Part shown: positions 1 to 5,989 of the stretch, one piece after another
How the letters are laid out: the number at the start of each line of letters is the position of its first letter
Position numbering within the stretch: position 1 is the stretch's first letter
Origin: Pseudomonadales bacterium
GTDB taxonomy: Bacteria > Pseudomonadota > Gammaproteobacteria > Pseudomonadales > Pseudohongiellaceae
Direction of reading: 5' to 3'
Length of the DNA stretch: 6,104 bases
NCBI GenBank assembly: GCA_031277435.1
Contig: JAITMI010000293.1
Location: 1-6,104, forward strand
Position numbers and translations under genes: made by a program
Notes under the pieces: model-generated
Seen by the model: only the letters and a program-made list of their open reading frames with translations
Told to the model about the DNA's origin: nothing
Databases searched by the model: none

Positions 1-348
1 CCAGAGCAGAACGGCGCGCAATACGACCTGATCGTGTGCGACCCGCCCACCTTCAGCAACAGCAAAAAAATGCGCGGCGTGTTCGACGTGCAGCGCGATC
101 ACCCAGCGCTGATCAACCAGTGCCTGCGCCTCTTGCGGAGCGAGGGTCTATTGCTATTCAGCACCAACAACCGCAAGTTCAAGCTCTATGACGAACACAT
201 CGGCACAGCGCGGATCGTGGACCTGACGCGGCAAACCACCGGCTTTGATTTCGAGGGCAAGCAACAACGCAAGTGTTTTGAATTGCGCCCGGCGGCCAAG
301 CCCTCGCCCACAAATTTTTGGCTGCAAAATCCGCCGAGATCGTTATAA
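1..348 (+). CDS. rlmL: RlmKL 23S rRNA methyltransferase, C-terminal end (RlmK domain), partial
   Basis: This is the last 115 codons of a gene that starts before the window. The frame is open from base 1 and ends at TAA. The fragment carries the class I SAM-methyltransferase motif IV as DPPTFSNS (residues 14-21 of the fragment). It continues with FDVQRDHPALI and a LLLFSTNNRKF strand, which match the RlmK half of the E. coli RlmKL fusion from memory. RlmK makes m7G2069 in 23S rRNA; the RlmL half, which makes m2G2445, would lie upstream and is not visible. After the usual end of the family (near KCFELRP) there is a tail of about 20 residues rich in Pro, Ala and Asn that I do not recognise as conserved. 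The stop codon lies inside the -10 box of the following tRNA promoter. A stand-alone RlmK or an RlmI-like enzyme cannot be excluded without the upstream part. Confidence 0.92.
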   Translation, partial: PEQNGAQYDLIVCDPPTFSNSKKMRGVFDVQRDHPALINQCLRLLRSEGLLLFSTNNRKFKLYDEHIGTARIVDLTRQTTGFDFEGKQQRKCFELRPAAKPSPTNFWLQNPPRSL

Positions 349-356
349 TGCGCAAC
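322..356 (+). promoter_or_regulatory. sigma70-type promoter of tRNA-Gln, overlapping the rlmL stop codon
   Basis: A perfect consensus -10 box TATAAT lies at 344-349. It is followed at once by GCGC (350-353), the GC-rich discriminator typical of stable-RNA promoters under stringent control. Transcription would start near 355-356, leaving a leader of about 7 nt before the mature tRNA. The -35 box is weak: CTGCAA at 322-327 with 16 bp spacing, or TTGGCT at 318-323 with 20 bp. An AT tract at 311-319 could act as an UP-like element. The rlmL stop codon TAA (346-348) is part of the -10 box. The -10 box and discriminator are seen directly; stringent regulation is inferred. Confidence 0.7.
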
Positions 357-362
357 CTCTGC

Positions 363-437
363 TGGGGTGTCGCCAAGCGGTAAGGCAACGGATTCTGATT
401 CCGTCATGCGTTGGTTCAAATCCAGCCACCCCAGCCA
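363..437 (+). tRNA. tRNA-Gln (anticodon CTG)
   Basis: The full cloverleaf can be drawn. The acceptor stem TGGGGTG (363-369) pairs perfectly with CACCCCA (427-433). The D arm is GCC-AAGCGGTAA-GGC, and the anticodon stem ACGGA/TCCGT encloses the loop TTCTGAT with anticodon CTG, which reads CAG. A 5-nt variable region follows. The T arm GTTGG/CCAGC (one G-U pair) holds the loop TTCAAAT. The discriminator is G434 and the CCA end is encoded (435-437). The U1-A72 first pair and the overall sequence are those of bacterial tRNA-Gln and closely resemble E. coli glnV. It stands alone, with no second tRNA in the window. No intrinsic terminator is visible in the 28 bp before the convergent gene. Confidence 0.97.
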
Positions 438-455
438 CTTTCTCTCCTACTCTTC

Positions 456-477
456 CACAAATCTCCTACAAACCTCC
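456..477 (-). repeat. 11-bp imperfect tandem repeat across the opgB-like stop codon
   Basis: Read on the minus strand, GGAGGTTTGTA (477-467) is followed directly by GGAGATTTGTG (466-456), with 9 of 11 bases identical. The first unit holds the last three codons (Gly-Gly-Leu) and the first two bases of the TAG stop. The similarity is modest and, taken alone, could be chance. It is listed because two other minus-strand genes in the window end the same way. Confidence 0.45.
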
Positions 478-2850
478 CTGCCCGGCTTCCAGCGTGAAGC
501 TCAGTTCCTCGCCCGGCACGCTCATCAGGCGCAGGCTTTTCCGCTGTTCGTCTACTTGCAGATCGGGGATTATCAGGGCGCCGGTTTCATCGTCGACGTG
601 AGCGTAGCACTGTGACGGCGGCTCAGCGGCGAGCGGCGCATACTGTACCGGCCGGTAGATGCCCGCGGCGTCGCTGCCAAGTTCCGCTTCGAACCAGCTC
701 CCTTGATATAACACCGCGCTCAGGTACAAACGGTTTGTGCTGGTATCAAGGCGATCGCGCGGCGCTGCCGCGAGTTGGCAATATTGCTCAAAGAAACGCG
801 GTTCTTCGCGCTCGTCCACTGAATTGACAATAGTGTTGACCAGCCGGTCGCAAACCGGGCTCGTGGCAAGCTCATCCTCGCCGTCCTGATACAGCGGCAG
901 CGTGACAAAATCACCTTGCAAGACGCCCAGCACCACTTGCGGCCCAGCCTCACTGGATAAATCCAAACGCTCGCGCATGTATTCCGGCAGCGCCGCCGCG
1001 CTGGCCAGCAGGAGGAAATTGCGCTGGCGATAGCGGTACAGCAGATTGGGCAACTCCGCCGCCGGTACTACCAATGAGTTTTGCGGGAAGCCCGCGTCGT
1101 CCCACAGTGCCAAGAGCGCGTGCGTATCGCCCAGCGCGGCGCTCGGCAAGGGCTGCCCTTCTTCGCTCAGATACAGTGTTTGCCCCGCTACTTGGGCGGT
1201 TTGCGGCCCAAGCCGCAGCATCGCGCCGCTTTGGCATAGGCTTTGCTCGTGCGTGGTGAAGAAGCGGGAATTGACCTGCTGGATCGACCGCGCGCGCGCC
1301 AGCGCCGTCAATTCCTCCCAGCTTGGCGCCGCGCCGTCGCGCAACAGATCGCCGCCGGCCAGGAAGGCTTGGTTATGCCGCACGCCAAGTACGTCGAGCA
1401 GCGTGGGCGCAAGATCCATCAAGGTGCCCGTGCGCGCGTTCTCACCGCTGATACCAGCATTGAGCAGCATGAACAGCAAACGCCGCTCTTCAAAGGGCGG
1501 GTAGTAGAACTGCGCATCGTTGCGCATGGCGTAATGATCGCTCACCAGCGCCACCACCGTGTTGTTCCACGCCGGATGCGCGCGCAATCGTTCCAGAAAA
1601 TCATTCAATAATTGATCGCTGCAATACACCGCGTTGAGAATGCTGTTGTCCGTAGCGGGAAACGGCGCGCAGGAGCGCGAAGGGTGACCTTCGGGGTGAT
1701 GCGTGTCGAGCGTCAAGAGGGTGAGATTGAAGGGCTCGCCAGTGGCGGCGAGCTGTTCGAACTCGTCCCAGGCGAAGCCGAACAGGGAGTCGTCGTAAAG
1801 CCCCCAGCCGGTTTGATAATCGGTGTCAACCAAGCGTTCCTGTAAGGCTTCGCGGCCCAGCACGGCATCATAATGATGCTGTTCGAGGAAACGGCCCTTG
1901 CCGGCGAAATCGAGCGAAGCGCCGCCGAGAAAGGTTTGCTGATAACCGGCGGCGGCGAGAATGTCGCCCAAGCAGGCCACGCGGTTGAGCATGCCGTTGT
2001 TGAGCAGGTCGTTGCCATTGGGCATCACCTCGAACAACAGCGGCGTGCCGCACTGGCTGGCGACGATGCCGCCCATGGTGAAGCCGGTACCGTCCGCTTG
2101 CAGTAGATCGGTGAAGCGCAGCGCCTCGCTCTGCCATTGCCGCAGGTGCGGCAGCAGGTCGCCGCCGAAGCGATCCTGGTCGAAATACGTGGCTTCGAGA
2201 CTTTCCAGGTAAATCAGCACCAGGTTTTTGCCGGGGCTTGCCGCCAAGGGCGGCGGGCTCAGCGCGGCGGGGTCAAGGCGCTGTGCCAATAGTTCTTGCG
2301 CAGCCGGCAGGCTGAGGTCCGGCTCGCGTAACGCGGCTTGGCCTAGCTGCGCCTCGTAGCTGGCGAAGCCGCGCAAGTCGGGGTCGAGGCACAGCGCCGC
2401 CGTCAGCGCCGCGAGCAATACCAGGCGCGACCTGAACCAAGGCCGCGCGGCGGTGGCGCTGGCGGTAACGCGCCAGGTCAGCGCCAGACTCGCCCCCAGG
2501 TACAAGGCGCAGCCGAGCACGAGCGGCACATAGGCGCGCCAGGCGGCAAGCGCGGTGGTGAATTCAAAATGGTAAAAGAAGCTGTTATTGAAGCCGCTGC
2601 CCTGAAAATAGAACGAGAGCAGCCGCAGGATCTGGAACAAGGCTAACAGAATCAGACCGCCGCGCGCGCACAGGCAAGGGCCGCGCGTGGCGGCAACAGC
2701 CGGGCCAGTCGCGGCAAGACAACGCAACAACCAGGCACACAGCAATAGACTAGCAAGGCTGCTGGCTATCCAGACGTTATTTTTTTCATAGCTGAATGCG
2801 TAGGAAAAAAATAACGGGACGGCCAGCACCACATAAAACAGGGTGGGCAA
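466..2850 (-). CDS. opgB: OpgB/MdoB-like phosphoglycerol transferase (LtaS-type sulfatase-fold enzyme)
   Basis: This 794-residue inner-membrane protein should transfer phosphoglycerol from phosphatidylglycerol to periplasmic glucans (OPG/MDO), as OpgB does. Five hydrophobic segments (about 2-20, 26-47, 64-83, 105-127, 141-155) precede a periplasmic alkaline-phosphatase/sulfatase-fold domain (about 205-500). The match to E. coli MdoB is detailed: YLESLEATYF (metal ligand E216), GTGFTMGG with likely nucleophile T258, VASQCG, CLGDIL, FAGKGRFLEQHHYD, DTHHPEG (H384/H385) and SDH (D438, H439). Catalytic-domain cysteines C267, C293, C393 and C410 coincide with those of E. coli, suggesting disulfides. 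The 500-794 tail is more divergent, but C667 and C691 may correspond to E. coli cysteines. The usual length is about 760. The TTG start is chosen because GAGAG lies 7 nt upstream and an in-frame stop (2871-2869) closes the frame. GTG codons 7 and 8 are alternatives. The exact acceptor is inferred; no opgG or opgH is in view. Confidence 0.88.
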   Translation of the reverse strand: MPTLFYVVLAVPLFFSYAFSYEKNNVWIASSLASLLLCAWLLRCLAATGPAVAATRGPCLCARGGLILLALFQILRLLSFYFQGSGFNNSFFYHFEFTTALAAWRAYVPLVLGCALYLGASLALTWRVTASATAARPWFRSRLVLLAALTAALCLDPDLRGFASYEAQLGQAALREPDLSLPAAQELLAQRLDPAALSPPPLAASPGKNLVLIYLESLEATYFDQDRFGGDLLPHLRQWQSEALRFTDLLQADGTGFTMGGIVASQCGTPLLFEVMPNGNDLLNNGMLNRVACLGDILAAAGYQQTFLGGASLDFAGKGRFLEQHHYDAVLGREALQERLVDTDYQTGWGLYDDSLFGFAWDEFEQLAATGEPFNLTLLTLDTHHPEGHPSRSCAPFPATDNSILNAVYCSDQLLNDFLERLRAHPAWNNTVVALVSDHYAMRNDAQFYYPPFEERRLLFMLLNAGISGENARTGTLMDLAPTLLDVLGVRHNQAFLAGGDLLRDGAAPSWEELTALARARSIQQVNSRFFTTHEQSLCQSGAMLRLGPQTAQVAGQTLYLSEEGQPLPSAALGDTHALLALWDDAGFPQNSLVVPAAELPNLLYRYRQRNFLLLASAAALPEYMRERLDLSSEAGPQVVLGVLQGDFVTLPLYQDGEDELATSPVCDRLVNTIVNSVDEREEPRFFEQYCQLAAAPRDRLDTSTNRLYLSAVLYQGSWFEAELGSDAAGIYRPVQYAPLAAEPPSQCYAHVDDETGALIIPDLQVDEQRKSLRLMSVPGEELSFTLEAGQGGL

Positions 2851-2857
2851 AATCCAG

Positions 2858-2862
2858 CTCTC
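2858..2862 (-). promoter_or_regulatory. ribosome binding site deciding the TTG start of opgB
   Basis: The minus strand reads GAGAG at 2862-2858, 7 nt before the TTG at 2850-2848. The same core in TTGAGAG precedes yaeQ. The core and spacing favour TTG over the downstream GTG codons 7 and 8, which have no such purine run. Confidence 0.5.
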
Positions 2863-2885
2863 AGGCCGTCAAGATCGGCGGCGGT

Positions 2886-2912
2886 TTAATAACGGACGGG
2901 CAAGTCTAGCAA
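2886..2912 (-). promoter_or_regulatory. weak candidate promoter upstream of opgB
   Basis: The minus strand holds TTGCTA (2912-2907) and TATTAA (2891-2886). Each matches the sigma70 consensus at four of six positions, but the spacer is only 15 bp, shorter than ideal. It could give opgB its own transcript in addition to readthrough from yaeQ. It may equally be chance in an AT-rich part of the 88-bp gap. Confidence 0.22.
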
Positions 2913-2938
2913 AACATGCCGAGGGAGCCCACCCTGAT

Positions 2939-3484
2939 TCACTCGCTGAGCGAGAGCGTTTGCAGGGCGCAATCGACGTCATCGCCGCTGGCGCTACAGT
3001 ACAGATGCCCTTCGCTTACCGTGAGCGTGAAGCTCATGCGGCGGTCAAGATGGCGCAGCAGCATCTCGATCAGCTCGCGCGGCAACAGATACAGCCGTAA
3101 CGCATTGGCGCGGTGGATGTTGGCGTCCTTCAGGCGCGTGCGCAGTTGGCGTTCGTCCTTGTGGCAGTAAAGCGCCACCTCAGGCGCGGATTTGGCGGCC
3201 AGATGCAAACGCTCCGGCGCTGGTACGCCGATTTCTACCCACAGTTGCAAAGCGCCGGTGAGATCGCGCGCGAACAGCGTCGGCTCGTCGCGGTCGGATA
3301 CGCCGCCCTTGGAAAAGGCGATGCCTTCGCGGTATTCCAGGCAATAGGCGAGGACGCGGGTGAGGAGATAATCGGGTGCCTCGGAGGGATGCTGCGCGGC
3401 GCGGATTTCCAGGGTTTCGAATACGCCGCGATCGGTGTCGGCGAGTTCGACGGTGAAGACGTAGATGGTGGAACCGAGCGCCAC
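2939..3484 (-). CDS. yaeQ: YaeQ family protein
   Basis: This 181-residue protein equals E. coli YaeQ in length and is collinear with it. It opens MALGSTIYVFTVELADTDR and keeps HPSE (32-35), DEP (66-68), the DLTG..LWVEIG block (74-86) and the EVALY strand (102-106). The family adopts a PD-(D/E)XK-nuclease-like fold. D74 and E84 are candidate positions for the remnant active site, but nuclease activity has not been firmly shown for the family. Older literature linked YaeQ to suppression of rfaH defects; its role is best called unknown. It is probably cytoplasmic, with no signal peptide or membrane segment. The start is GTG, with TTGAGAG 6 nt upstream and an in-frame TGA just before. It lies 51 bp after the barrel gene and 88 bp before opgB on the same strand. 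The final codons overlap a CTCGCT-g-AGCGAG palindrome (2942-2954). Confidence 0.93.
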   Translation of the reverse strand: MALGSTIYVFTVELADTDRGVFETLEIRAAQHPSEAPDYLLTRVLAYCLEYREGIAFSKGGVSDRDEPTLFARDLTGALQLWVEIGVPAPERLHLAAKSAPEVALYCHKDERQLRTRLKDANIHRANALRLYLLPRELIEMLLRHLDRRMSFTLTVSEGHLYCSASGDDVDCALQTLSLSE

Positions 3485-3490
3485 GAAATT

Positions 3491-3497
3491 CTCTCAA
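3491..3497 (-). promoter_or_regulatory. ribosome binding site deciding the GTG start of yaeQ
   Basis: The minus strand reads TTGAGAG at 3497-3491, separated by 6 nt from the GTG at 3484-3482. The in-frame TGA at 3496-3494 inside this motif rules out any longer yaeQ frame, so the GTG start fits family length, spacing and frame. Confidence 0.6.
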
Positions 3498-3502
3498 CTA
3501 AA

Positions 3503-3550
3503 TTCAGGAACGGGAGGTATTAAAAACGGAAGGTATCAAAAGCGGAAAGT
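3503..3550 (-). repeat. three 16-bp tandem units spanning the end of the barrel gene
   Basis: On the minus strand three consecutive 16-mers read ACTTTCCGCTTTTGAT (3550-3535), ACCTTCCGTTTTTAAT (3534-3519) and ACCTCCCGTTCCTGAA (3518-3503). Units 1 and 2 agree at 13 of 16 bases and units 2 and 3 at 11 of 16. Unit 1 is the true 3' end of the gene (Thr-Phe-Arg-Phe-TGA). Because the period is one more than a multiple of three, unit 2 spells Thr-Phe-Arg-Phe-TAA in the next frame and unit 3 Thr-Ser-Arg-Ser-TGA in the third frame. The array fills most of the gap to yaeQ and ends just before its ribosome binding site. No hairpin is formed by it. Confidence 0.75.
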
Positions 3551-5848
3551 ATAATTGTACTTCAGTGTCAGATCATTGTTGGTGGAACGGAAGTTATTGT
3601 CCTTGTCGGTGTCGGCGAGGCCCCAGTTGAGCACCAGATAGGCTTCGCGTCCGGGTTCGGCGATCCAGTACAGGCGGCTGTTGATGCCCACCGTTTCGGA
3701 GACGTTGTCGTATTGCACGCGGTTGGACCAGGACAAATCCGGGGTGAAGCTGATCAAGGAGCTAAACGACGGCTGGCGCACCGTGAAATTGCCGCCGGGC
3801 AATTCGATCACGTTCTCGCTGTAACTCAGGGTAAAACTGTAACCGGGCCTAGGTTGCCAGGTGCCGCTGACGCGGCGCTGAAAATTCTCGCCGTCGTAAT
3901 AGTCGCCCTTGTCGATGCTGAGACTGCCCGACAAGGGGCGCTGGCCGCCGAACGACAGGCTGGCGCTGGCGTGGGTGAAGGAGTAATCGCCGGGCGGGAT
4001 TATCACCACACGATCACCGGCGGAGGAGCGGTAGATGCCGAAATCTTCCACCAGCACTTCGCGCTGCCGTATCACCGCCACGGAGAGCACGTCGTTGGTA
4101 TTGTTGTTGGCGTTGGCGCGCAGGTCGATGATTTGTGAATTCAAGGGCTCATCAATGGCGGCGGGGCCGGGCGGGGCTTTCGGGTTGAGGCTGCTGTTGC
4201 GGTAGCCATCGACCCCCACATAGAACGAACGCACGGCGCCGCCCGGCGGCAGGAAGTAGCGATAGCCGCCATCGAGCGCATGGTCCTTGATGCCACGTTG
4301 ATTGACGAAGCCGAGCGCGGGATTGAAGCTGTCCTCGATGCGCTTGTAACTGTAGCCGCCGCGCCAGCCGCTGGTGTTGGGCGCGCTGAGGCCGAAGCCC
4401 CAGGCGGCATCGGCTTCAGGGTCGCCATTAGCGAAGTCGCTATTGCTTTGTTGATACCAGAGTTCGCCTTCCACTACCTTGCCGCCGGGCAGCCGTGAAT
4501 TGCGGTAGCGGAAGTCGGCGCCCAGGAGGCTGTTGTCGCCGCCCTGGCGCGGATCGCCCCCGGTGGCGATGACGCCCACCTGCGATTCTTGCAGCACGTT
4601 GAGCGCGGCGCGGCCCACGAATACGGTTTGCTGATCGAGATTGGCCAGTTCGTCCCCGGCCTGATTCACCACTAGCGCGCCCACGTCCCAGCCGCCGGCG
4701 CGGCCACTGAGCTTGGCGCCTACGTTGAGGTCCACCGGCGTGCCGCGGCTGCTCAGCCCGATGTTGCGGGAAAAAAACGGCCGGCCATTTTGCAGCGCGG
4801 CGCTGGGGATGGCGTCGTTGCCTTCCTGGCCGAACAGCGCGCCGTTGCCGATGCGGCCAAATTGGAAGATGTCGGAATCGCGGGTGAAGAAATCACGGCG
4901 TTCCGGAAAGAACAGACTAAAACGAGTCAGGTTCACCACGCGGTCATCCACTTCAGTGGCGGAAAAATCGGTGTTGAGCGTGAGCGCGGCGTTGAGCCGC
5001 GGCGTGAGTTTGTAGAACAAATCCAACTGCGGCTCGATGGCGTTTTCCACTTGCCCTGGGTTGCCGAAAATCTTTTCTCGCCGCGCGATGAAATAAGGCA
5101 CCACATCCAGGCCCAGCCCCTGTTGCAAACCGCTGAGGCCACTGGCGGTACCGGCGATGCTGGGATTCATCAAGCGGTTACGGCTGATCCAGCCGATTTC
5201 CTCGTTGTTGCGGCGGATGGCGCGGCGGAAGTTGATGCCCCATGCGCCGCTCTGGGGATTGAAGCTGAGGCTTTGATAGGGAATGCGCAGCTCGACGCTC
5301 CAGCCCAATTCGTCGATGCTGGCCGTGCCCTGCCAGATGCTGCTCCAGTTGCGGTCTAGCTGCGACACGTCCTGATAAATGCCATCGCCGCGCACGCCGT
5401 TGGCGTTGATCTCGAACAGGTAGCCGCTGCGGCGGTCAAAATTCGGGTCCAGTATCAGGTTGAATACGTCGTCGTTCGCCAGCGCCTGCCCCTGGCGCAT
5501 GGCGTTGGCGCGGATCAGGCTGGGGTCGCTGTCGTACAGGCGCGCGCCGACGTAAAGCGCGGTCGCGGTATAAAACACCCGCACTTCGGTGCGCTGGCTG
5601 GGCGCGGCGTATTGTTGGGGGACCATCTGATGAAAATCATCGGTCACGGCCGCCTGCTGCCACACGGCTTCATCAAGTCGGCCATCAATGAGCGGCTCGG
5701 CATCAAGACGCGGCAAACGCAACTCTTTGCCGCCGGTGACGCCATTGACGTTATCCGCCGCGCTGGCAACTAGCGGCAGCGCCAGGCCCAACCCCAACAC
5801 GAGAACAAGACGGCAAGGCAGGTGAGAGAGGCTCATGATGCGCGCCAT
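3536..5848 (-). CDS. CBM9-like/DUF5916-type outer-membrane beta-barrel protein
   Basis: This 770-residue secreted protein has a Sec signal peptide (hydrophobic core about 14-27, cleavage after VASA at residue 30). A CBM9-like beta-sandwich follows at about 42-225, with PLIDGRLDEAVW (52-63), TEVRVFYTATALYVGARLYDSDP (87-109, two segments), NDDVFNLILDP (125-135) and GYLFEINANG (142-151). The rest (about 235-770) is a strand-rich region typical of DUF5916 proteins, with the signature NTDFSATEVDDR and VNLTRFSLFFPERRDFF (292-321). The last residues NYTFRF, with a terminal Phe and alternating aromatics, fit a BAM-recognised outer-membrane barrel. No catalytic motif is apparent; ligand and function are unknown, with carbohydrate binding or uptake a guess from the CBM9-like fold. 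ATG at 5848 or at 5836 could start translation, giving a 30- or 26-residue signal peptide. Neither has a Shine-Dalgarno sequence; the AT-rich leader may compensate. Confidence 0.85.
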   Translation of the reverse strand: MARIMSLSHLPCRLVLVLGLGLALPLVASAADNVNGVTGGKELRLPRLDAEPLIDGRLDEAVWQQAAVTDDFHQMVPQQYAAPSQRTEVRVFYTATALYVGARLYDSDPSLIRANAMRQGQALANDDVFNLILDPNFDRRSGYLFEINANGVRGDGIYQDVSQLDRNWSSIWQGTASIDELGWSVELRIPYQSLSFNPQSGAWGINFRRAIRRNNEEIGWISRNRLMNPSIAGTASGLSGLQQGLGLDVVPYFIARREKIFGNPGQVENAIEPQLDLFYKLTPRLNAALTLNTDFSATEVDDRVVNLTRFSLFFPERRDFFTRDSDIFQFGRIGNGALFGQEGNDAIPSAALQNGRPFFSRNIGLSSRGTPVDLNVGAKLSGRAGGWDVGALVVNQAGDELANLDQQTVFVGRAALNVLQESQVGVIATGGDPRQGGDNSLLGADFRYRNSRLPGGKVVEGELWYQQSNSDFANGDPEADAAWGFGLSAPNTSGWRGGYSYKRIEDSFNPALGFVNQRGIKDHALDGGYRYFLPPGGAVRSFYVGVDGYRNSSLNPKAPPGPAAIDEPLNSQIIDLRANANNNTNDVLSVAVIRQREVLVEDFGIYRSSAGDRVVIIPPGDYSFTHASASLSFGGQRPLSGSLSIDKGDYYDGENFQRRVSGTWQPRPGYSFTLSYSENVIELPGGNFTVRQPSFSSLISFTPDLSWSNRVQYDNVSETVGINSRLYWIAEPGREAYLVLNWGLADTDKDNNFRSTNNDLTLKYNYTFRF

Positions 5849-5872
5849 GAATAATTATTATTGAGGCCCGGT

Positions 5873-5901
5873 AGAATACCCAGACGCCGCTCGCCTGCCA
5901 A
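5873..5901 (-). promoter_or_regulatory. sigma70-like promoter of the barrel gene
   Basis: The minus strand holds TTGGCA (5901-5896, five of six consensus bases), a 17-bp spacer, and TATTCT (5878-5873, four of six). Transcription would start near 5866-5867, giving a leader of only about 18 nt before the ATG at 5848. The leader contains the AT palindrome AATAATTATT (5850-5859) and no Shine-Dalgarno sequence. The promoter lies directly downstream of the putative terminator of the preceding gene, a layout that supports both calls. The downstream genes yaeQ and opgB could share this transcript. Confidence 0.55.
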
Positions 5902-5918
5902 TCCATGACGGGCACATT

Positions 5919-5963
5919 AAAACCCGCGGCAACTCCAATAGCGCCATCACGACATGCCGCGGG
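5919..5963 (-). terminator. probable intrinsic terminator of the upstream minus-strand gene
   Basis: On the minus strand CCCGCGGCA (5963-5955) pairs perfectly with TGCCGCGGG (5931-5923) and is followed by TTTT (5922-5919) and AA. The stem is 9 bp and almost all G-C. The loop is long (23 nt) and the T-run short, so efficiency is uncertain. It lies 36 nt after the stop codon of the partial gene and just before the next promoter, which is the right place. A competing pairing of GCGCC (5941-5945) with GGCGC (5962-5966) is possible. Confidence 0.55.
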
Positions 5964-5989
5964 CGCTCCTTGGGGTAGAGGCTTCAATA

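Larger units (their letters stand above)
2839..2936 (-). repeat. 10-bp inverted repeat bracketing the yaeQ-opgB junction
   Basis: GCCCACCCTG (2927-2936) and CAGGGTGGGC (2839-2848) are perfect reverse complements 78 bp apart. On the minus-strand transcript the 5' arm begins two bases after the yaeQ stop codon. The 3' arm covers the last base of the opgB TTG start and codons 2-4. The match extends by two more pairs on the outer side past one mismatch. If formed, the stem would hide the opgB initiation region. The sequence match is seen; the regulatory role is inferred. Confidence 0.5.

Noticed and set aside
363..437. Integration (attB) site at the tRNA 3' end
   Set aside because: No integrase gene and no second copy of the tRNA 3' end is visible in the window, and the neighbouring genes are conserved chromosomal genes.
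1046..1611. Plus-strand frames of 122-152 codons opposite opgB
   Set aside because: They are shadows of the catalytic and C-terminal coding region of opgB, with no ribosome binding site or family resemblance.
2942..2954. 13-bp palindrome CTCGCT-g-AGCGAG at the end of yaeQ as a terminator
   Set aside because: It has a 1-nt centre, which RNA cannot form without losing inner pairs. No T-run follows, and it lies within the codons for Leu-Ser-Glu.
3485..3535. Independent promoter for yaeQ in the gap after the barrel gene
   Set aside because: TTTAAT (3524-3519) can serve as a -10 but no -35 with more than two matching bases is found at proper spacing, and the AT content is explained by the tandem repeat.
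4790..5359. Plus-strand 189-codon open frame inside the barrel gene
   Set aside because: It is antisense to a well-supported coding region with clear family motifs. Long antisense frames are expected in GC-rich genes, and the translation shows no recognisable domain or plausible start context.
5751..5987. Minus-strand 78-codon frame running through the promoter region into the barrel gene
   Set aside because: It crosses the terminator hairpin and promoter and then overlaps the signal-peptide coding region out of frame. Its sequence has no protein-like features beyond chance.
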